Below, in pieces: positions 29,122-38,082 of a stretch of DNA of 64,000 nucleotides; position 1 is the stretch's first letter; each line of letters begins with the position of its first letter. The stretch comes from CBDCUW01 sp963734865 (lineage in GTDB: Bacteria; Planctomycetota; Planctomycetia; Pirellulales; Pirellulaceae), in assembly GCA_963734865.1 (NCBI GenBank), contig CAVTIV010000004.1:62001-126000 (forward strand). Reading direction: 5' to 3'. The notes beneath the pieces were generated by a model, which saw only the letters and a list, made by a program, of their open reading frames with translations, ran no database searches and was not told the origin of the DNA. The position numbers and the translations under genes were made by a program.

Positions 29122-31344
29122 ATGGGTTGGCTACTGTTACCGGCGCTGATTGTCATTTTATCGCTTGCGACTTGGATGCTTGCCTTGCGCCGCGTTGAAC
29201 TTCGGCGGATGTCCAGCAGTCTGGCAGCGCTGGCCGAGGCGAAGGTCAAGGGGAATCACCGCGCGCGGCTCCAGTATCCGCATATCGACCTCAGCCGTTG
29301 CATCGGTTGTGGCACCTGCGTGAAAGCATGTCCGGAGGATGGCGTGCTGGACTTGATCCATGGTCAAGCAGTCGTGATTCACGGAGCGAGATGCGTTGGC
29401 CATGGCTTGTGTGCGAAAGCATGTCCGGTCGGTGCGATTGATCTGACTCTGGGGGATTTGAACGACCGCAAGGACATTCCGGCGGTGACCGATCAGTTCG
29501 AAGTGGTCAACACTGCAGGGTTGTTCCTGGCCGGCGAGGTGACGGGGTATGCGCTGATCCGCACGGCCATTTCGCATGGCACGGCGATCGTGGATGAAGT
29601 CGCGAAACGTCTTGCCGGAAAATCGAGTGCCGCCGCCCGACAGCCAGCACTCGATCTCTGCATCGTCGGCGCCGGGCCCGCCGGCGTGGCTGCGTCGCTG
29701 CAAGCCAAGTTGCGAGGTTTGCGGTTCGTGACGCTCGAGCAGGAAATGCTCGGCGGCACCGTGGCGAGTTACCCGCGGCGAAAGTTGGTGATGACTCAGC
29801 CCGTGGAGTTGCCGTTGCATGGTCGATTGAAGCAAACGAGTTACCGCAAAGAAGAGTTGATGGAGTTATGGAGTGATCTAGCAGCGAAGTATGAACTGCC
29901 GATCCGCACGAGTGAACAACTGATCGGCGTTGAGAAGATCGGTGCGGACGAATTCATCGTCAAGACGCGAGATCACGAATACCACGCTCGTTTTGTTTGT
30001 CTCGCTTTGGGTCGACGCGGCACGCCACGAAAGCTGGGCGTACCGGGTGAGGATTTGGGCAAGGTCGCCTACAGTCTGATCGACGCCCAGTCTTATCAGA
30101 ACCGCAGGATCCTTGTCGTGGGCGGCGGCGACAGCGCGATCGAGGCAGCACTCGGACTGGCCGAACAGCCGGGCAATCAGGTAACCCTTTCCTATCGCAA
30201 GCCATCGTTCTTTCGCATCAAGGCACGCAACGAAGCGCGGCTAATGGAGGCGCTGCAGGCGTCAAGGCTGGAGTGTCTGATGTCAAGCGAGGTGCGGTCG
30301 ATCGCGTCGTCGTCGGTATTGCTGGACATCAGCCGCGAAGGCGAAACACCGGTCCAACGTTCGTTGGAAAACGACGAGGTGTTCGTGATGGTCGGCGGCA
30401 TCCCGCCATTTGAATTGCTTGAAAAGTGCAGCATCTCGTTTGATCCGGCGGACCGCGTGGCACCGCCACCGCTGGCCGAGCGAGGCACGGGGTTGCTCAG
30501 CGCGGTGGCGTCGGCTTTGACATTGACCCTGGCGGTGCTCGCTTGGGTGCTCGCCTTCCAGCAGTACTACTGGGTGTCTCAAGCGATGCGTCCGCTATCG
30601 GAGCTGCACGAAATGCTGCGGCCGTCGAGTCCGTTTGGGTTGGCATGTGGAGTGTTGGCGGTGCTGCTGATCACCGTGAATCTGTGCTACCTGGTGCGTC
30701 GAAATTGGTTTCAGTGGATCCCCGGAACGCTTACGACTTGGATGACGTCGCATGTTGTGTCGGGGATCATCATTTTGCTGTTCGTGCTGCTTCATTCGGC
30801 GATGTCGCCACGGCAAACGGTCGGTGGCCACGCATTCGCGGCGCTCGGATTCCTGGTGATCACCGGTGCGGTCGGACGGTATTTCTATTCGTTTGTTCCG
30901 CGGGCAGCCAACGGCAAAGAGCTGGCGATTGAAGAACTGAACGACCAAGTGGCGACCGAATCGACCGAATGGGATCGATTCGGTCGTGCGTTCGGCGACG
31001 AAACTCGTCAGGAAATCCACGCGCTGGTCACCGCCGGCCGATGGAAGGGCGGATTTTTTGAACGGCTGGTCTCGCTGTTGAGCACCCAGAGCACGGTCAA
31101 TGCCACCTACCGCCGGCTCCGTGATCAGGGTCAATCGCAAGGACTGAGTGAAGACCAGATCGATCGACTGATTGCATTGGCACAGCGGGCGTATCGCACG
31201 GCGCTGGTATCGGCGCACTGTGAGGATCTACGGGCGCTGCTGAATTCGTGGCGGTTCTTTCACCGCTGGGTCGCGTTGTTGATGGTGCTGTTGGCCGCGG
31301 TGCACATTTGGGTGGCTTTGAAGTATGGGAAATTCTTTCCATGA
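29122..31344 (+). CDS. ferredoxin-flavoprotein-cytochrome b-like membrane fusion
   Basis: A 740-residue inner-membrane oxidoreductase and first gene of the multiheme operon. An N-terminal anchor (residues 2-22) is followed by a bacterial ferredoxin domain: C60, C63, C66, C70 form a full CxxCxxCxxxCP motif, but the second motif (C91, C97, C101) lacks one Cys, so one cluster may be [3Fe-4S]. Next comes a thioredoxin-reductase-like flavoprotein with FAD-binding IVGAGPAGVAA near 180-190 and NAD(P)-binding VVGGGDSAIEAA near 330-342, without the redox-active CxxC. The C-terminal part has five membrane helices; two carry paired His (SHVVSGIIILLFVLLH near 543-556 and FHRWVALLMVLLAAVH near 713-728) suited to heme b. 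It likely passes electrons between NAD(P)H or ferredoxin and the cytochromes downstream. ATGA overlap with the next gene. Confidence 0.85.
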   Translation: MGWLLLPALIVILSLATWMLALRRVELRRMSSSLAALAEAKVKGNHRARLQYPHIDLSRCIGCGTCVKACPEDGVLDLIHGQAVVIHGARCVGHGLCAKACPVGAIDLTLGDLNDRKDIPAVTDQFEVVNTAGLFLAGEVTGYALIRTAISHGTAIVDEVAKRLAGKSSAAARQPALDLCIVGAGPAGVAASLQAKLRGLRFVTLEQEMLGGTVASYPRRKLVMTQPVELPLHGRLKQTSYRKEELMELWSDLAAKYELPIRTSEQLIGVEKIGADEFIVKTRDHEYHARFVCLALGRRGTPRKLGVPGEDLGKVAYSLIDAQSYQNRRILVVGGGDSAIEAALGLAEQPGNQVTLSYRKPSFFRIKARNEARLMEALQASRLECLMSSEVRSIASSSVLLDISREGETPVQRSLENDEVFVMVGGIPPFELLEKCSISFDPADRVAPPPLAERGTGLLSAVASALTLTLAVLAWVLAFQQYYWVSQAMRPLSELHEMLRPSSPFGLACGVLAVLLITVNLCYLVRRNWFQWIPGTLTTWMTSHVVSGIIILLFVLLHSAMSPRQTVGGHAFAALGFLVITGAVGRYFYSFVPRAANGKELAIEELNDQVATESTEWDRFGRAFGDETRQEIHALVTAGRWKGGFFERLVSLLSTQSTVNATYRRLRDQGQSQGLSEDQIDRLIALAQRAYRTALVSAHCEDLRALLNSWRFFHRWVALLMVLLAAVHIWVALKYGKFFP

Positions 31345-33524
31345 CATGGTCGCCGCTGGTCCACACAACTTCGCTTGCAATCGGCATTGTCGCTGTCGCG
31401 ATCGTGTTTGGGACCGTCTATTTAGAGATGCAGGACACGTCGCCGGGTGACTTTGCGGCGGCCCATGCTCAGCACGCCGGACTGGCCGGCCCGCAGAACT
31501 GTGAAGCCTGTCACGGGCAGAACGGCCAGTCGATGTCTGCGGCATGCCTGGATTGTCATCACGACGTCAACTGGCAGCTGAACGTGGGGTTCGGATTCCA
31601 TGGCAAGATGTCAGACGAGTTGGCCGCCGACTGTGCGAAATGCCATTCCGAGCATCACGGCAACGAATTTGCAATCACCAACGATCGCAGTTTTGCACTG
31701 GCGGGGGTGTCGGATCCACGCCAATTCCAACACCAAGGATTGGATTTTCACTTGGCCGGCAAGCATGGGTCGGTTGGTTGCCAGACGTGTCATCCCAACG
31801 CCGGTATTGACGTTTTGCCGATCGGCGAGAAACGGTTCATGGGTCTGAGCCAGAATTGCACGAGTTGCCATCGTGACGTGCACAATGGCAATTACGGAAA
31901 TGATTGTGCGTCGTGCCACGGGCAGCAGCACCCTTTTTCCCGAGTCGCGGAGTTTGAACATACGCTGGCATTCGAGTTAGCCGGATCGCACGGCAAAGCG
32001 GCGTGTGCAGCCTGTCACCAGCGCGACTCACCCGATTCGGTGGTCGCGCTGTTGTCTTTCCCTTCGACAGCGGACAGAGACCAATCACCCATTCGCGAAT
32101 GCCGAGCCTGCCATGCATCACCACACCACGAGCGATTCCTTGTAGCGGTCTCGCGCGAGCTCAAAACATCGACTGGTAACTCGTGCCAGCATTGTCACGA
32201 GGTGGTTGATGAAACGTTTGTCGGTTCGAGGGAAACTCTGGACGCGAGTCTGCACGCCTGCAGCGGATTTTCGTTGGAAGCCCCGCACGACAGACTTCAG
32301 TGTGTTGCCTGCCACGTCGAATTCGGACAGCCAAAGTCGCAGCTTGGTATCTTTCATGATTCGTATCCGGGGCGGCATCCCGATGACTGCAAGGTATGTC
32401 ATGGCGATCCCCATCAAGGGCAATTTGTCCGTGGTTCGTCGCGTGGTGAGGACTGTCTGGCCTGTCACCAGCGAACTGCATTCGTACCGGCGGCATTCAC
32501 GATAACGCATCATGCCCAAACACGATTTCCTCTGTTGGGCGAACACTCACACGTCGCCTGCAACGAGTGTCACAAACTCGCCACCGGACAGTTTTTCGGA
32601 CCGCGAACCGATCGTGCGTCGCCGTCCAGCGAGCCGACGATCGTTGCCCAGAAGGAGCCTGCTTGGGTCCGCGTCTTTGCCGGCACGTCCAGATCATGCC
32701 GGGACTGTCATGACGACCCGCACCAGGGTCAATTCGAATCGGGGCCTTTCCGCGGAAACGACTGTCAAGCGTGTCACGACGAACACTCTTTTCGTCAACC
32801 GACGTTCACGATCGAGCAGCACGCCGAGACGCGATTCCCGCTCACGGGTGCTCATGCGGCTGTGGCCTGCAACTCTTGCCATCGGCGGCCCGCTGAGCAG
32901 TCCCGTCCAGCGGCAAATGACCCGGGGATCGAATCGCGTCTGTTCCATGGCACGCCGACGCAATGCAGTTCATGTCACGCCGACGTCCACGATGGTCAGT
33001 TCGATCAGCGCCACCTGCCAGCGATCGTGGGCGGCAATAGCGGGTGCGCACGATGTCATACGACGGAGAGTTTTCAAGACAGACCGGCAGTCAATTTTGA
33101 TCATGCGATGTGGACAGGCTACGAACTTGCGGGCGCTCATGCTCGGGCTCGATGCACCGACTGTCACACCCGTTCACAGCCGGCAGATTCGCACAGCAGA
33201 ACGTTCGGGCGTGTTGCCGGCCGGGACTGCCAATCCTGCCACAGCGATCCGCACGTCGGCCAGTTCGGGCCGACTGCCGAAGTGAATTGCAAACAATGTC
33301 ACGTCGCGGGCGACAGTTTTCGGGAGCTGGTGTTTGACCATCGGCTGCACTCACGGTTCCGATTGGATCGGGATCACGAGAAGTTGGCCTGCACGTCGTG
33401 TCACAAACCGCAGCAATTGTTGGATGGCAGGACGGCGATTCGATACAAGCCGTTGGGAACCACGTGTGGAGACTGCCATGTGGCACGCGGCCCCCGAATT
33501 CCAGGACTGCGAGGCCAACGATGA
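31341..33524 (+). CDS. 23-heme membrane-anchored cytochrome c
   Basis: A 727-residue exported protein with one N-terminal membrane helix (LAIGIVAVAIVFGTVYLE) and no clear cleavage site, so it is probably tethered to the inner membrane with the rest in the periplasm. I count 23 CXXCH heme-binding motifs spread evenly (for example CEACH, CLDCH, CAKCH ... CGDCH). Many sit in a recurring pattern with CxxCHxDPHxGQF, as in the decaheme/cytochrome c3-like families. Extra His residues between motifs can serve as distal ligands. It would act as a long electron wire across the periplasm. The ATG at 31341 overlaps the previous stop (ATGA), and the stop overlaps the following start in the same way. Confidence 0.9.
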   Translation: MTWSPLVHTTSLAIGIVAVAIVFGTVYLEMQDTSPGDFAAAHAQHAGLAGPQNCEACHGQNGQSMSAACLDCHHDVNWQLNVGFGFHGKMSDELAADCAKCHSEHHGNEFAITNDRSFALAGVSDPRQFQHQGLDFHLAGKHGSVGCQTCHPNAGIDVLPIGEKRFMGLSQNCTSCHRDVHNGNYGNDCASCHGQQHPFSRVAEFEHTLAFELAGSHGKAACAACHQRDSPDSVVALLSFPSTADRDQSPIRECRACHASPHHERFLVAVSRELKTSTGNSCQHCHEVVDETFVGSRETLDASLHACSGFSLEAPHDRLQCVACHVEFGQPKSQLGIFHDSYPGRHPDDCKVCHGDPHQGQFVRGSSRGEDCLACHQRTAFVPAAFTITHHAQTRFPLLGEHSHVACNECHKLATGQFFGPRTDRASPSSEPTIVAQKEPAWVRVFAGTSRSCRDCHDDPHQGQFESGPFRGNDCQACHDEHSFRQPTFTIEQHAETRFPLTGAHAAVACNSCHRRPAEQSRPAANDPGIESRLFHGTPTQCSSCHADVHDGQFDQRHLPAIVGGNSGCARCHTTESFQDRPAVNFDHAMWTGYELAGAHARARCTDCHTRSQPADSHSRTFGRVAGRDCQSCHSDPHVGQFGPTAEVNCKQCHVAGDSFRELVFDHRLHSRFRLDRDHEKLACTSCHKPQQLLDGRTAIRYKPLGTTCGDCHVARGPRIPGLRGQR

Positions 33525-35584
33525 GCGTTGGAAACTGCTGCAGACTTGCGATAGCGATGCCGCTGCTCATGTCGATTGGAACCGGGCGGCTGTGCGGTCA
33601 AGACTTGCCAACCGTTGTGGTCGAAGTGACGGCGGTATTTGAAGATAGCGTCTACCTGGACAAGGGTTGGGTTCAGGGAATCAGCGAAGGCGACGTGGTG
33701 CGAATCATTGTCGAGCACGGGAGAACCATTGCGGCCAAAGTGCGTTCGGTATCAAGCCAAGATGCTCGTTGCGTTCCCGTCACTGGTGTTGAGTCGATTC
33801 AAGTCGGAATGCAAGGTAGTGTCACCATTGGCGAGCCACCGTCGATGGGAGTGCCGTCGCAATCGGATCAGCCGATACCCAAGGAAGGCAACTCCGAGGG
33901 CGTTGTCCAAGTCGATTTCGAGGAGGAAACGACCCATCCCGGCGCGATCCAACGAGTGCAGGTTCGTGTCACCGCATCTTCAGGTGGCAGCGTTTACTTG
34001 AACAAGGGCCGGGATGCGGGATTGCAACCGGGTGATGAAGTCACCTTCTTTCCGCCTGACGATGGAATCATCAACGGGACCGTACAGTCGGTATCCAAGA
34101 ACAGTGTTCGCTGTACGATCCTGTCGAGCCAGCGGACCATTGACATCGGCACACGAGGCGAGGCCTTGATTCCCAGTGATCGGCTTTCGCCGGAACAAGA
34201 GCAGCCCACGCCGCGGCGGGACGTACCGGAGCACCCACCTTGGACCGACACACCGCAGAACTGGGATCAGAATCAGCCGTTACTCGCGCCCGCTTACGCG
34301 CAAGCCGCCAGCGAACGCGAAGTTCAAATTCACGGCCGAATGTTTGCCAGCTATCTGCATACCTGGAACCAGTATGACAATCAGAGCCAATACTCGCTGG
34401 GCCGCATTGGGACAGCGATGTGGATCGAGAACCCGTTTCGTCGTGGCGGTGGGTTGCACATCGATGGCGAATTGAATCGCCGAGGAGTGTTCCTCGTGGA
34501 TGATTCCGACAACTTCAATGGACCAGCCAGACTGGATCGTTTGTCGTACTATTGGGGCGGAACCGACGACCGACCGCTGAGGTTCGAGATGGGGCGGTTT
34601 CTGTCGTACGAGTTTCCGGAATTTGGAATCATCGACGGCAGCGAAGTGGTCTATCGCACCGCATCCGGTCATCACATCGGCGCGAGTGTCGGTTTCTTGC
34701 CTGTACCGTTTCCCAATCTGGCAACCGGCGATGATGTCAACGTCACCGCGTTCTATCGATGGGTTTCCAATCCCGATGAGGTGTTGTCGAGTGCGGTCGG
34801 CTATCAAAAGACGTGGCATAAAGGGACGCCCGACCGGGACTTGTTGATTTGGACAACTGACTATGACCCGAACGATCGAACTTCCGTGCACAGTTCGGTC
34901 TGGGTCGATTTCTATGATTTCCGCGACACGTTGAAGACCAGTAGCGCCGAAGTCACGCAGGCGATTGTTCAGCCGACGTATCGCATCCGTCCGGGGCATG
35001 GCTTCGGTGCGAACGTTTCCGCGATCCGCTGGCCGCAACTTCTTCGCCGTGAGTTCAGTCCGTTCGTGAATCAGCAGATCGTGGGTGACAACGTGGTGCG
35101 TTGGGGTCTGTTCACCTGGCATGACCTTGGCGAGCGAACTCGGGTGGACGGTCGTGTCGATCAGTGGCACGACCAAACCCCACAGACAGGGACAAGTTGG
35201 GAGGGACGAATCGCGTTGCGCGATTGGCTGTATCCCAATGGCGAAGTTGCCTTTGCGCTGTACGCCACACAAGGCACCTACAGTTCCGGTCCTGGTGGAC
35301 GAGTTTCGTTGAATCGACGCTATCGGTGGTGTTTCGCTTCCTTGTGGTACGACGTGGCCAACTATCAGTTGGCGGCGCAAACAGGGGCCACGCAAACAGG
35401 GGCCACGCAAACAGGGGCCATCGCCATGGGCAACGATCGAAGCGGACTGCTGCAACATTCGGTTCGCGCGAATCTGGACTTCACGGTTTCATCGGACAAG
35501 TCGTTGTCGCTTTCGGCGGACTATCGATTCGGTTCATCCCAGAATGCCATCCAAGCTGGGATTTTCTTCCAGAAGAGGTTGTAA
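33521..35584 (+). CDS. outer-membrane beta-barrel protein of the multiheme operon
   Basis: A 687-residue protein starting at the ATG that overlaps the previous stop. The signal peptide (LAIAMPLLMSIGTGRLCG) is followed by two similar domains of about 70 residues, each with SVYLxKG and GDVV/GDEV plus an R-C-x-pattern (residues about 20-95 and 145-225). A Pro-rich linker precedes about 400 residues of alternating hydrophobic/polar strands rich in Tyr, Trp, Phe and Gly, ending in a C-terminal aromatic-type signature (FQKRL). I infer an outer-membrane porin that could sheath a cytochrome, as MtrB/PioB do in other phyla, but there is no detectable sequence similarity to those that I can verify. A 15-bp triplication adds repeated QTGAT units. 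Confidence 0.75.
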   Translation: MSVGNCCRLAIAMPLLMSIGTGRLCGQDLPTVVVEVTAVFEDSVYLDKGWVQGISEGDVVRIIVEHGRTIAAKVRSVSSQDARCVPVTGVESIQVGMQGSVTIGEPPSMGVPSQSDQPIPKEGNSEGVVQVDFEEETTHPGAIQRVQVRVTASSGGSVYLNKGRDAGLQPGDEVTFFPPDDGIINGTVQSVSKNSVRCTILSSQRTIDIGTRGEALIPSDRLSPEQEQPTPRRDVPEHPPWTDTPQNWDQNQPLLAPAYAQAASEREVQIHGRMFASYLHTWNQYDNQSQYSLGRIGTAMWIENPFRRGGGLHIDGELNRRGVFLVDDSDNFNGPARLDRLSYYWGGTDDRPLRFEMGRFLSYEFPEFGIIDGSEVVYRTASGHHIGASVGFLPVPFPNLATGDDVNVTAFYRWVSNPDEVLSSAVGYQKTWHKGTPDRDLLIWTTDYDPNDRTSVHSSVWVDFYDFRDTLKTSSAEVTQAIVQPTYRIRPGHGFGANVSAIRWPQLLRREFSPFVNQQIVGDNVVRWGLFTWHDLGERTRVDGRVDQWHDQTPQTGTSWEGRIALRDWLYPNGEVAFALYATQGTYSSGPGGRVSLNRRYRWCFASLWYDVANYQLAAQTGATQTGATQTGAIAMGNDRSGLLQHSVRANLDFTVSSDKSLSLSADYRFGSSQNAIQAGIFFQKRL
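35376..35420. repeat. three 15-bp in-frame tandem repeats
   Basis: CGCAAACAGGGGCCA occurs three times without interruption inside the barrel gene and encodes three TQTGA-type units in what should be a loop near the end of the barrel. Confidence 0.85.
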
Positions 35585-35596
35585 AGGTTGCAGGCC

Positions 35597-36955
35597 ATGG
35601 AAGGTAAGCGATTCCGACGACGATCTCTGTGGCTGGTGCTAGCAGTTTGCTACCTCTCCGCCTCTTGCGTGCTGTCTCCGCGGCAAAGAAAGATTGCTCC
35701 GCAGCAGTGGAATGAGAGTCGGGGACCGGTCGTTCCGCACGACACGTTTCCTCGTGACTGCTCGCTGTGCCATGAAGGTGGCGGTTGGGAAACGATCCGA
35801 GACGATTTTCAATTCGACCATGCCCGCGAGACGGGGGTCGCCCTGGTCGGTGCACATCAGAACGCGGAATGTTTGCGTTGCCACAACGATCGTGGTCCTG
35901 TTGCCGTCTTTGCCAAGCGAAGCTGTCTGGGCTGCCACGAAGACGAGCACCGCGGCCAGCTAGGTTCGCGATGCCTGCAATGTCACAACGAAAGCAACTG
36001 GGTTCCCGAAGGGCAAGTCGTTTTACACAACCGTACGCGATTTCCGCTGGTCGGTTCTCATACGGCAGTCGCCTGTTTCCGCTGTCACCCCGGAGCCCAG
36101 GTGGGCAACTTTGTCCGCGCCCCGGTGCGTTGCGAAGCGTGCCATCAGCAGGATCTGGCTCGTGCCAAACAACCCGATCACGTGGCGCTAGGCTGGACGC
36201 AGAATTGCGATCGCTGTCACGAACCGACCACTTGGGGCGGTACTGGATTCATCCATTCAACGTTCCCACTCACCGGCGCTCACATGACGGCGGCCTGTGC
36301 CCAGTGCCACAGCAATGGCGTTTTTACGGGTCTCTCCCAGGCCTGTGTTGATTGCCATCTGCCCGACTTCCAAGCGGCCATGAGCCCCAATCATCTGGCC
36401 GGCAACTTCTCGACGGACTGCCAATCGTGTCACAACACGCTGTCCTGGCAGGGGGCGATGTTCAACCATGCCGGCATCACGTCTGGATGCAACCAGTGCC
36501 ACTTGCCCGACTACAACGCCACGACCAATCCGGATCATCTGGCCGGCAACTTTCCGACCAACTGCGAAGCGTGCCACAACACGGTGTCGTGGCTTGGAGC
36601 GACGTTCAACCATGCCGGCATCACATCGAATTGTGTCCAGTGCCACTTGCCTGATTATCAAGGCACGACCAATCCCAATCATCTGGCGGCAGGATTTCCG
36701 ACCAACTGCGAATCGTGCCACAACACCAACAGCTGGCAGGGGGCAGTGTTTCAACACACGTTTAGGATCCATTCTGGTCCGCACCGATCCTTCAGTTGTG
36801 CGGAGTGTCATCAGACGCCGTCCAACTACCAGATCGTCTCCTGTATTCATTGTCACGAACATCGACAGTCAAATACGGACGGCAAACACAGCGGGGTACC
36901 GGGGTACTCGTGGAACAGTGCGGCCTGTGTGAGTTGCCATCCGAACGGCAACTGA
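35597..36955 (+). CDS. 17-heme cytochrome c lipoprotein
   Basis: A 452-residue protein, last of the operon, with a lipoprotein-type signal (LWLVLAVCYLSASC) and 17 CXXCH motifs (CSLCH, CLRCH ... CVSCH). The middle contains near-identical 48-residue units, each starting CxxCHNTxSWxGAxFNHAGIT and ending NPxHLAGNFPTN, repeated twice in full and partly before and after. A lipid anchor near the outer membrane would place it to take electrons from the 23-heme protein or hand them to the surface. The ATG at 35597 follows an AGG-containing leader; an in-frame ATG at 35588 would add three residues. A gap of 12 bases separates it from the barrel gene. Confidence 0.88.
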   Translation: MEGKRFRRRSLWLVLAVCYLSASCVLSPRQRKIAPQQWNESRGPVVPHDTFPRDCSLCHEGGGWETIRDDFQFDHARETGVALVGAHQNAECLRCHNDRGPVAVFAKRSCLGCHEDEHRGQLGSRCLQCHNESNWVPEGQVVLHNRTRFPLVGSHTAVACFRCHPGAQVGNFVRAPVRCEACHQQDLARAKQPDHVALGWTQNCDRCHEPTTWGGTGFIHSTFPLTGAHMTAACAQCHSNGVFTGLSQACVDCHLPDFQAAMSPNHLAGNFSTDCQSCHNTLSWQGAMFNHAGITSGCNQCHLPDYNATTNPDHLAGNFPTNCEACHNTVSWLGATFNHAGITSNCVQCHLPDYQGTTNPNHLAAGFPTNCESCHNTNSWQGAVFQHTFRIHSGPHRSFSCAECHQTPSNYQIVSCIHCHEHRQSNTDGKHSGVPGYSWNSAACVSCHPNGN

Positions 36956-36977
36956 TTGATCGCCCTGCGGTTAGCTG

Positions 36978-37124
36978 GACAGCGCCACTTTTGTTGTAGC
37001 CCTGCCACTCCGCTGGCAGGGCATGCCGCGATTCGCGGCAAATGACCCGCCAGCGGAGTGGCGGGACTACTTGGATCGCATTGACCAGTAAAACACGAGG
37101 TCTTCGTTAAAAAGTGGCGCTGTC
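36978..37124. repeat. 147-bp MITE-like inverted-repeat element
   Basis: The ends are GACAGCGCCACTTTT and its complement. Inside, a second palindrome pairs CTGCCACTCCGCTGGC with CGCCAGCGGAGTGGCG. It lies between the convergent cytochrome operon and xer gene. It carries no gene, and the terminal motif differs from that of the 19.6-20.5 kb family. Confidence 0.75.
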
Positions 37125-37128
37125 CCGG

Positions 37129-38082
37129 TTAGGCGCGGGGATGAAATTGCCGATGCACTTTCTTCAGCCGTGAGTGTTCGACGTGGGTATAGATTTGTGT
37201 GGTTTGGATACTGGCGTGTCCGAGCATTTCTTGCACCAGACGGAGGTCCGCGCCGCCTGCGAGCAGGTGTGTGGCGAAGCTGTGCCGCAAACTGTGGGGG
37301 CTGACATCGGAATCGAGCCCGGCGCGGAGGGCATAGTATTTGACCAGCCGCCACAGTTGGATTCGATCCAGAGGGTTGCCGTTGCGAGAGAGGAATAGCT
37401 CCTCAGGCGGTGGACCTTTTCTGCGCGCTGCAAGTTTGCCCCGCAATTGGGATGTGTAGCGGCGGATCGCTGCGATCGCGCGCGACCCGATCGGAACCAT
37501 CCGTTGTTTACCACCCTTCCCTTCGCAGCGCAAATGTTTCTCGTCAAGGGACAGGTCGCGGATTCGCAGCGAACAGACCTCCGACGCGCGACAGCCGGTC
37601 GCATACAGCACTTCCAGCATGGCAACGTCGCGTTGCCAGTAGCTATCGGTCTTGCGGGGCGCCAACAGGAATGCATCGACCTGAGCAGTGCTCATCACGC
37701 CCGGCATCCGCTGCCACATCTTCTGGGTCGCGATCAGATCGGCAGGGTTGTCGGGAACGATGCCTTCGAGTTGCAGGTATTTGAAGAACGTCCGCAGCGC
37801 GACGACGTTCCGTGCGACCGATGCCGGGGCGAGCCCCTCGCTGTGTAGCAAGCCGACGAAGTCGGAAAGGTCGGCGATCCCAAGGGCAGCGAGCCGCCGG
37901 TCACCGAGCCAGCCGACAAATCGCTTCAGGTCGCGACCGTAGGCGGCGATGGTGTTGGCGGCCAAATGGCACTCACCCCTGAGATAATCCAGAAAATCGC
38001 TACAGACCGACTCCGTTGCACGTCCCGATTTCGCGGGAGGCCCGTTTTTACGCAGTTGCTGAAGTTTGGTGGTGCGTGCCAA
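37129..38082 (-). CDS. XerC/XerD-type tyrosine recombinase
   Basis: A 317-residue site-specific recombinase when read from the TTG at 38082; the open frame extends to 38250 but those extra residues have no counterpart in the family. An N-terminal SAM-like DNA-binding domain (FLDYLRGECHLAANTIAAYGRDLKRF) precedes the catalytic domain with Arg in TGCRASEVCSLRI, HxxR in SPHSLRHSFATHLL, His in MLGHASIQTTQIY and the nucleophile Tyr in that segment (YTHV). Chromosome-dimer resolution with a partner is the usual role; an integrase of a mobile element cannot be excluded. It sits beside an inverted-repeat element but no attachment site was recognised. Confidence 0.88.
   Translation of the reverse strand: MARTTKLQQLRKNGPPAKSGRATESVCSDFLDYLRGECHLAANTIAAYGRDLKRFVGWLGDRRLAALGIADLSDFVGLLHSEGLAPASVARNVVALRTFFKYLQLEGIVPDNPADLIATQKMWQRMPGVMSTAQVDAFLLAPRKTDSYWQRDVAMLEVLYATGCRASEVCSLRIRDLSLDEKHLRCEGKGGKQRMVPIGSRAIAAIRRYTSQLRGKLAARRKGPPPEELFLSRNGNPLDRIQLWRLVKYYALRAGLDSDVSPHSLRHSFATHLLAGGADLRLVQEMLGHASIQTTQIYTHVEHSRLKKVHRQFHPRA

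Noticed and set aside
34280..35458. 392-codon minus-strand open frame inside the barrel gene
   Set aside because: Shadow frame; the plus-strand product has a signal peptide, ATGA coupling and barrel-like pattern.
36978..37124. attachment site for the Xer-type recombinase
   Set aside because: No 28-base dif-like core (two 11-base arms with a 6-base spacer) was recognised; the element is better described as an inverted-repeat insertion.
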